Source: Boswellia sacra (lineage: Eukaryota; Streptophyta; Magnoliopsida; Sapindales; Burseraceae). Taken from it: a stretch of 64,000 nt of DNA. Shown in pieces: positions 56,870-64,000 of this stretch. Where the stretch lies: NCBI GenBank assembly GCA_013180625.2, contig SNVD02009613.1:124001-188000 (forward strand), read 5' to 3'. The notes under the pieces were generated by a model. It searched no databases. It was not told the DNA's origin and saw only the letters and a list, made by a program, of their open reading frames with translations. How positions within the stretch are numbered: position 1 is the first letter of the stretch; each line of letters starts with the position of its first letter. The translations under genes were made by a program, and so were the position numbers.

Positions 56870-57993
56870 TCAGTATGGGCCTTCCCAATTGGGTCCTAAG
56901 ACTCTAACTCTCGGTTCCTGCATGTTCAACATTATCTTCTTTAGGACCAAGTCTCCAACTTCAAACTTTCTTGCCTTAACTCTAGAATTGTAGAACTTGG
57001 CCACCCTTTGTTGGTATGCTGCCAATCTAACTTGTGCTATGTCTTGCTCCTCTTCAATCAAATCCAAGCACATTCTGAGCTAGTTTGAATTAGTCTCCGG
57101 ATCATGAGCAATTCTTCGAAGGTTGGGCATTCCTACTTTAACTGGAACTACAGCTTCCACTCCGAAAGATAAAGAGTAAGGGGTTTCTCCTGTTGTGGAT
57201 CTAGGGTGGTTCTATAAGCCTATAAGACATTGTGAAGCTCTTTAGCCCAAGCCCCCTTGCATGATTCTAGCTTGGTTTTGAGTAAATGCTTTATCTCCTT
57301 ATTAACTACTTCCACTTGCCTGTTAGCTTGAGGGCGAGCTAGTAAGGAGAATTTGTGATGGATGCCAAGCTGCTCACAAAGTTCCTTAAGGTTGGCATTG
57401 TCAAACTATTTGCCATTATCAGCGATTATAATATGTGGAATCCTAAACCTGCAAATAAGAGATCTCCAAATGAAGTTCGTGGTCTATTTTTCAGTGATGG
57501 CCGCCAATGGTTCAACTTCAACCCATTTGGTAAAATAATCAACAGCTACTATTGCAAATTTCACTTGACCTTTGGACGTTGGGAGAGGGCCAATTAAGTC
57601 TATGCCCCATTGAGCAAATGGCTAAGGGCTACTTAATGAGGTAAGCTTCTTAGGTGGTTGTTTGGGTATATTTGCAAACCGTTGACATTTGTCACAATCC
57701 CTTACAAAGGCTTTTGCATCTGCATGCATGGTAGGCCAGTAATAACCTTGCCTCAAAGCTTTAAAAGCTAAGGTCTTCACTCCAGAATGGTTTCCACATA
57801 CTCCTTCATGGATTTCTTTTAACACGTAGTTAGCATCTTCATCATTGAGACACCTTAAAGGCATTGAATAACCCCGTTTGTACAAGACATCATGAATTAG
57901 AGAATACCTAGCCGCTTGATATTTAAGCTTCCTCGCTACCAATTTGTCATTTGGGAGCTCACCTGTTGTGAGATAAGCAAGGATGGGGTCCAT
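56870..57993 (-). pseudogene. Tat-lineage pol: integrase, decayed
   Basis: 57993 to 57622 holds the H2C2 finger (HEGVCGNHSGVKTL, YYWPTMHADA, CDKCQRFA). The core is in pieces with stops; a GIPHIIIADNGK-like Asp motif is readable near 57420-57440. 57073 to 56870 holds the C-terminal domain (FEVGDLVLKK, LGPNWEGPY). Non-functional. Confidence 0.85.
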
Positions 57994-58744
57994 TCAACTT
58001 GGAGATTGATTCACTGCTTTTAGCTCAAAAGTGGCATCGTCAAGATGAATGCTTAGTTTCGAGATAAACTCTACTGGGACTATCTTAGATATTTCGATTT
58101 TAGCAGAGGATGCTAGCTTAGCTAGAAAGTCAGCTTGTGGGTTCTCTTCTCGTGGGATCCTCTCTACTTTTAATTCTTTGAAGTGCTTCTTCATTGACCC
58201 TTTGGAGAAAAGATATCATGTTGTTCCCCTTAGCTTGCTATTCTAAATTCACTTGACTTACAACTACTTGTGAATCACTTTTGAGGATTAGTTTTTCAAC
58301 TTCTAAGTTTTTTGCTAGTCTCATTCCAGCTAAAATTGCCTCATACTCTGCTTCGTTGTTGGAAGCCTTAAAACCAAACTTTAGAGCATAACAAAGTTTT
58401 GTGTTTTTTGAGCTTACCAAGACAACTCCTGCTCCACTGCCCTTCTTATTACTACTTCCATTAACATATAATGTCCAGCTTGCTATCTCTTGATGGTTCA
58501 TAGATGGAGAGTTTTGTTTGTCTGATGCTTTTACATTTTGTTGGGGTACATCACTTTTTAACCTTAGTAACAGCTTACCATCAGCACACCCCTCCAAGTA
58601 GTTAGTGAATTCAGCTATGAATTCGGCGACTGCTTGAGCTTTGATTGCATTTTTAGGAGAGAAAGTGATGTCAAATTCACTTATCTCAATGCTCCATTTT
58701 GTTAAGCAACCTGAAAGTTCAGGCTTTTGTAAGATTTGCTTCAA
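57994..58744 (-). pseudogene. Tat-lineage pol: RNase H end and second (archaeal-type) RNase H
   Basis: The first RNase H ends with FDITFSPKNAIKAQAVAEFI. The extra RNase H typical of Tat/Ogre follows: WTLYVNGSSNKKGSGAGVVL, NNEAEYEAILAGM and LKSDSQVVVSQV. The first catalytic residue, normally Asp in YVDGS, is Asn here, so the domain is likely inactive. The next frame (58194-57994) holds the RNase H to integrase link (RIPREENPQADFLAKLAS). Confidence 0.88.
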
Positions 58745-59025
58745 AGGTTGATTAGTGACTACATAGATTGAATGGGCTTGGAAGTAAGGCCTAAGCTTTC
58801 TAGACGAAATTACTAAAGTAAGAGCTAATTTCTTGACGCTCAGTAACGGGTTTCTGCATCTACAAGAGACTTGCTGGTGTAATAAACAGGCTTTTGAATT
58901 CCTTTAGACTCGCAAACCAACACCAAACTTACAACAATCGCAGAAATAGGTAATTATAAATATAAGGTCTCACCCTGTTGGGGTGTCGAGAGAAGTGGAG
59001 GACTTGCTAAGTAATTCTTCAATTG

Positions 59026-59625
59026 CTAAAATGCAACCTCACATTCAGTTGTCCATTGCATCTTCTTTCCTTGCCTCATTGCTTTGAAAAAAGGGTGTGA
59101 CTTATCTGTGGCCCTTAAAATGAACCGACTCAAGGCTGCCAACCTTCCTGTTAGTATCTGCACCTGTTTGAGTGTCTTAGGGGATTCCTTGTTACAAATT
59201 GCTTGTATCTTATCTGGGTTGGCTTCAATGCCTCTTTGGCTTACCATGAAACCCAAGAACTTCCTGGCCGACACTCCAAAGGCACACTTCTCTGGGTTTA
59301 ACTTCATGTGATGCCTTCTCAATACTTCAAATGTTTGCTTTAAGTCTTCAACGTGCTCCTCTGCGGTAGTGGACTTGGTCAGCATATCATCAACATAGAC
59401 CTCCATGTTCTTGCCAATTTGCTCTTTGAAGAGCTTGTTCACAATTCTTTGATAGGTAGCTCCAGCATTTTTTAGGCCAAATGGCATGACCTTGTAACAA
59501 TATAACCCCTGATTTGTAACAAATGCAGTATTCTCTTCATCCGGTGGGTATATCTTAATTTGATTGTATCCGAAAAAGCATCCTAGGAAGATTTTAAGAA
59601 AATCCACTGAGTTTTCTCTCTTCAC
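59026..59625 (-). pseudogene. Tat-lineage pol: reverse transcriptase, 5'-truncated
   Basis: FFGYNQIKIYPPDEENTAF, YKVMPFGLKNAGATYQRIV, VYVDDMLTKS (YxDD box) and LGFMVSQRGIEANPDKI are classic Tat/Ogre RT motifs. The first catalytic Asp has become Gly (FLGCFFGYNQ). Upstream motifs are missing: the frame meets unrelated DNA near 59625. 58745-59025 between this and RNase H is the degraded tether. Confidence 0.9.
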
Positions 59626-60060
59626 TATATTCTACCACCATTACTATTCTATTATCTCCACTCATACAAAGACACTAAAACACCCATTTTCCTTGATTTA
59701 TCACCATAAGCAAAACCCTCCAAATAACTTGAGCGTCAGAGGGTCTACATCGGTGAAAAATCGGGCGACCCTGACATTTTACTGTGTTACAACTATTGGA
59801 GAAGTTTTCAGCTACAGAGGTATCAGCCACCACCACGAATGTACCTTAAAGTGACCGACGGTCCAAAGGAGGAAGGAAACAAAGGGTTTGCTGTTACTTT
59901 CAACCATTAGAAGATTGTCCCTGCACTTCCACAGCTGTCCTTTTCGTCTTCTTAGTAGCTGTCTCCTGATCTTCGGAGGTTTGTCTAAAGCTATACCTGA
60001 GTTTTTAATCTTTGGTTGTCTCTCCCTTGCTGTGATCTCGGGTTAAGTCTTAAGACTTTG
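59626..60060 (+). other. possible end of a Tat/Ogre-type LTR in opposite orientation
   Basis: aacttgagcgtcagagggt at 59728 followed by 'cgggcgaccctgaca' resembles the end of Ogre/Tat LTRs (from memory: 'acttgagcgtcggag'). It is + oriented while the adjoining Tat pol is minus, so the junction near 59630 may be a rearrangement. No protein. Confidence 0.4.
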
Positions 60061-63000
60061 GTTGGCATTGCCATTGCTTGCTTAGAACTCATATGTGTTA
60101 TAGCTTGAAGACTTGTCAAGTCACGCTCTTTGTAATTGGTCAAGTCATTCTTAGGTCTTAAGTGCTATTAATTTTCATCCACTACTTTATTCCGAGCCAT
60201 GCCTCCAAAATTGGAATAATATGTGCCCAGTAGAAAGTCCCTATACTTTCATTCCCATCAACACAAATCAAACACCTAAGGTTTTCTAAGTCATTTATTA
60301 CAAAATCTCCTTACATGTCTAATTTTGGTTGTAGCCATTTTTTGGTAACAGCATTAAGTCATTTACTACAAAATCTCCAAGCTTCACCATTTTTCCATTT
60401 TACGGATTATGATCTTGTATAAATCTGATGCCACAACAAGATTACATTCAGACCATCATAAAATACCAACATCCTAACTTTTGCTTGCAGTTACGATTTT
60501 ACTTAAAATATCAACTAATTAATTAGTTTATTCATCTTCGTTTAACATTTTACAAAATGAAAGATGAGAGCTGTGTAAAGATTAGACATGTATAAACTAG
60601 TGAACTATTATTTCCTCATTTGTTTATGGATTGATTCACAGTTAAAGCTCATAAATCCAAACTAAGATGTTCTTAAATGGTATTAAAAAAATTTATGATG
60701 AGGAGAATAACACAAGATTTTCTCTCCAAACAAATTATACTTCTAAATTCTAAAGATGTCAATATTATTCTCCCAAAGAGTGGTTTCAATTTGACAAAGG
60801 GTTTCCCATAATGCATGCTTGTTGACAATGTGGAGCATTCCTCCAATAATGAGAATGAAAATGATTAAACTGTTCACTAGTTTTTATGCTTCAACTGTGT
60901 TGAGTTAGGCTGCCAATGACTGTAACTTAGTGGCCTAATTCTCTAGATAGGGAAATTTTAAAGGCATAAAAATTTGCAACAAAAAGCATGAGTTTCAAGG
61001 TGGACTGATTTAGTGATTGATAGTCCACTGCATAGGGGATCTTCAAAATCAAGATTATCTGGTAAACAAATTGTGCTCCATGCCAAATGGAAAGGCAGGG
61101 GAGCTAGACTATTACAAAATTGATCCAAGCTCATTCACAACATTCTACCTTGAGATTAAGCAATATTGGAGATAGAAGCAAGATAGGAAAACTAGTTTTC
61201 TATCTACTACAACATGTTTAAAGAACACGAGAAATACTATAGGTGTTAATTATGAAGTACCTCTTGAACAATAGTAAAAGCATCTTTCACCGCCAATGGA
61301 ATAATTCCTGGGGACCTCTGATCATCTTGCCATTTATATGTTACCAATGTAAGCATAGTAGTAATGTTTTTAAATCCAAAGGCATAGCTCAATCAGTCTA
61401 TTATTTACAAATTTATACTCATCAATGGAGGTGATAAGTGCCAAGTAAAAATGCATAAACAAAGATTTTGGTTATTGAATGTAGCATCATAGGGACAACA
61501 TTCAATCATTAAAAACCTGCTCATTGGAATCAACCTAGCTATTAGAACAGATTTAGCATTTCATTTGACATGGGTTTCTGGCAATCAGCTCCAACAAACA
61601 TATTAAACAACTTAGAAATATAAGTGGATCTCTTCAAACTATTTACTTGTCTTCTGAGAATTTCCATCTGGTACAAAATTGCTTTTTTATCTATATTTCA
61701 GTGGCAAATTCACTGGAGAAAACGTGAATGTAAATAGTCAAAAGAATTTGAGAAAATCTTACAAACTACCTGGGCTAACATCAGAGAAGCTCTTTGTATA
61801 TTTTATGGTTTAGAAATTAGTGTTACTATTATATATAAGAAAAAAGTATTGAATGATTTTGTGTCTTACCTATAATATCTCCTCTATTGTACTAATGATC
61901 ACTAGGTACGCTATCTTTCTATTGTGATTCTACCTCCCTCAGTTGATTGGAAAGCTTTTAAGCACATATCAAGTATGAAATAACACAGATCTGAAGGTTA
62001 AAAATAGGAAAAATCTGCAAGATTGGAAATGCAAGAAACATAATTAAAGTCTTTAACACAAGGCAAATCCATACTCCATATGCATTTTATCTAAAAGAAC
62101 AGATCAGTACACATATTTTAGCTATAGCTAACCCCCTGCACTTGCGTCGCATTCAATTTAAAACTATGGTTTCATCAGATCAATTGCAGTGATGAGTTCA
62201 CTTGGGCAGGTTCTTTACTTGAGAAAATAAAAAAATCAAAGGCCCTTTTCCATTGGAACAAATTGAAAAAGAAACTTCTAAAAACAATATATTTAATAAA
62301 GAAACAAATAACAAGAAATAAGATTACATATAGCGAATTAAAGATGACTAGCTGCAAAATAGAACAAGCCAGAAGCGAAAACATAAGACAGAAAACAATG
62401 AAAAAGAATGAAGAAACAAACCTACTAGCCTGTGAGTGGACTAAAATCAAGATTAGACACTCTAGCGATGCCAAGCAACTTATAAATTCAGCTTTAGAAA
62501 TGTGTATTGTATGTGGCTCAAGTTTTTAGCGAGCAGAGATATTTTAGGCCTTCAATGGTCGATGTGCTTATTTTTCCCATTTCCACACCACAAAATTAGA
62601 GCTGAAAGAACGTAAACTTAATTTTGCTAATTTGCGAAACATGTACGCTTCTATGTTTCATCCCATTTTATACAAAGCCCAAACTGAATAGAGACACTGC
62701 AATGTACAAAACCCAAACTGAGACACTGCAAAGTAAAACTAAACAAAGATACTGCAGTATACAAAAGCCAAACTAAGCTCATTGGCAATCGAAAAATTCT
62801 CAGAAAATATGCACAACAATAGGATTCTCATTATCAATCAACCACAAACTTTTGAAACCAAATTAACAATAAGAGAAAATACACAATGTCAGCTAAAAAG
62901 ACAACAATCTCAGCAAATCAACACAATCTCAGTTAGAAAAAAACTCACAAACAAAATTCAACGACCATGCGAAACTATAGCTGAAACATAATCTTAGCTA

Positions 63001-63079
63001 GCGAAACGCACCACGATCTCATAGTACAAGCAGTCCCCGTAATGGTCTCTGCACCACAATCTTAATTAGATGCAGATAC
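60061..63079. other. non-coding region, nothing clearly recognised
   Basis: No ORF with a domain. A small tandem array at 62670-62775 (about three units with 'gacactgcaatgtacaaaaccc') and 'acaatctcagc(t/a)aa' words at 62870-62990 were noted. It could be intron or intergenic DNA next to a gene outside the window. Confidence 0.5.
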
Positions 63080-63279
63080 TGTTGTACCCATGTAGTCCCC
63101 ATTTGGATAGACCTCATTTGGAGTCCCACATTGATTGGTTAAGGGAAGGTCATGGGGCTTATATATGGGAGGGGTTCCTCCACCTAATAGACCAGTCTTT
63201 TGGGCTGGACACTTACTCCATATATGGTGGCCCATTTGTTGAAAATTGTTGTTGCGCAATGCGGAAGCGGTCCATAACA
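63080..63279 (+). repeat. TRIM 5' LTR (200 bp)
   Basis: TGTTGTACCC ... CCATAACA. It contains a TATA-like ttatatatg near 63158. Confidence 0.92.
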
Positions 63280-63281
63280 AG

Positions 63282-63294
63282 TGGTATCAGAGCC
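63282..63294 (+). promoter_or_regulatory. TRIM primer-binding site, initiator tRNA-Met
   Basis: TGGTATCAGAGCC, two bases after the 5' LTR, complementary to the 3' end of initiator tRNA-Met. Confidence 0.93.
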
Positions 63295-63408
63295 AACCCA
63301 AGACAGCAATGTCGACTCATTTGGTTCAGGAGCAGTGGCCTTGTCTTTGTGGAGGATTATCGTTGGTTCAGACAAGAATGGCGTCGCCACCCGCCGGGGC
63401 CTTGTCTA

Positions 63409-63419
63409 AGGAGGGGGAT
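63409..63419 (+). promoter_or_regulatory. TRIM polypurine tract
   Basis: AAGGAGGGGGAT next to the 3' LTR. Confidence 0.85.
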
Positions 63420-63633
63420 TGTTGTACCCATGGAGTCCCTATTTGATAGTCCATGGAGTCCCTATTTGATAGTCCTCATTTGAAGTGATTAGTTAAGGAA
63501 ATGTCATGGGGCTTATATATGAGAAGAGTTTCTCCACTTAATAGACTAGTCTTTTGGGCTGGATACTTACTTCATATATGATGGCCTATTTGTTGAAAAT
63601 TGTTGTTGCGCAATACGGAAGCGGTCCATAACA
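63420..63633 (+). repeat. TRIM 3' LTR (214 bp)
   Basis: It matches the 5' LTR, with an internal duplication of about 24 bp (ccatggagtccctatttgat twice) and several transitions, so the copy is not recent. Confidence 0.92.
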
Positions 63634-63638
63634 GATGC

Positions 63639-64000
63639 TACCTGAGAAATTTATTTTGCAAATGAAATCGAAATGTAGAGAAACACAGTTGTAGATGAGA
63701 TGAGATGCAAATAAGATCAAAACACAGAGATGCAATTGTAGATGAGATGAAATTGATTTCTAGGGCAAAATTGATTTTTGTGAAATTTATTTGAACAAAA
63801 AATGAAAAGGCTTGAAGTTGGTTAATAGATTACAAAAGAGAAATCACATCTGCGTCGAGGCCGGTGGCTACCTTATTTGGGGTACAAATGTCATAGGCCA
63901 TAACTCATTCACGGCAGTTATTAATGCCGCCACAAGTGGGTGACCTGTATGACCCAATTTTTTTTTTTGTCTTTTTCCATCAGAAAAGAAGGTTGAGTGT
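63639..64000. other. non-coding flank
   Basis: It holds two copies of a phrase 'ca(g/a)ttgtagatgagatga' (63688 and 63732). From 63845 it is more GC-rich (gcgtcgaggccggtggctac), perhaps a gene edge, but no ORF is convincing. Confidence 0.4.

Larger units (their letters stand above)
63080..63633 (+). mobile_element. TRIM (terminal-repeat retrotransposon in miniature), 554 bp
   Basis: Two LTRs, a tRNA-Met PBS, a 140-bp non-coding internal part and a PPT. The flanks are GATAC (63075-63079) and GATGC (63634-63638), a 5-bp target duplication with one change. There is no gag or pol, so it must use the machinery of a larger element, probably copia, given the PBS. Confidence 0.93.

Noticed and set aside
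62263..62529. 88-codon Lys-rich frame
   Set aside because: AT-rich chance frame; the opposite strand is equally open and no domain is visible.
63070..63483. 137-codon frame across the TRIM
   Set aside because: It spans LTR, PBS and internal region with no domain; LTR and PBS signals explain the sequence.

Overview
The window is dicot-type plant nuclear DNA: AT-rich, without any intact host gene model, and built almost entirely of nested and decayed transposable elements. The signs are Athila- and Tat-lineage Ty3/gypsy polyproteins, a primer-binding site matching plant tRNA-Asp, solo LTRs with 5-bp target duplications, Ac/Ds-like hAT miniatures, a CACTA element carrying host exons, and a TRIM. 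I cannot name the species.

Layout. 1-6883 is the 3' half of an Athila-like element (element 1, + strand): end of pol, a small Cys/Arg-rich ORF, G-box tandem repeats, an intact intron-less LOG (cytokinin-activating) ORF, a long non-coding tail, a polypurine tract and the 3' LTR. 6884-13700 holds minisatellites, a Tat-like 3' region, Athila tail fragments split by an LTR-like insertion, and a gag fragment split by a hAT miniature. 13700-19840 is very AT-rich, with two more hAT miniatures. 19843-23300, 25666-26462 and 29963-31749 are solo LTRs. 33087-36010 is a third, diverged Athila 3' end (- strand). 37326-40783 is a CACTA element with captured fragments of at least three host genes. 40784-42943 is a repeat-rich region that may be the 3' UTR of a Tat element. 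42944-55778 is a nearly complete 12.8-kb Athila-like element (element 2, - strand) with both LTRs, PBS, gag-pol, the same Cys/Arg-rich ORF, the same G-box repeats and a broken LOG copy. 55779-59625 is a decayed Tat pol (- strand). 63080-63633 is a TRIM.

Main point. Elements 1 and 2 share one cargo cassette downstream of pol, where Athila relatives may carry an env-like gene: a short pol-linker remnant, then an ORF with an arginine-rich motif and Cys finger like the nucleic-acid-binding proteins of some plant RNA viruses, then 67-bp G-box/hairpin repeats, then a LOG phosphoribohydrolase. An LTR retrotransposon family carrying a cytokinin-activation gene next to a putative suppressor-like nucleic-acid-binding protein is, as far as I know, undescribed. 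LOG is complete in element 1 and broken in element 2. The small ORF is open in both copies. The virus-like assignment rests on motif resemblance only and needs a profile search.
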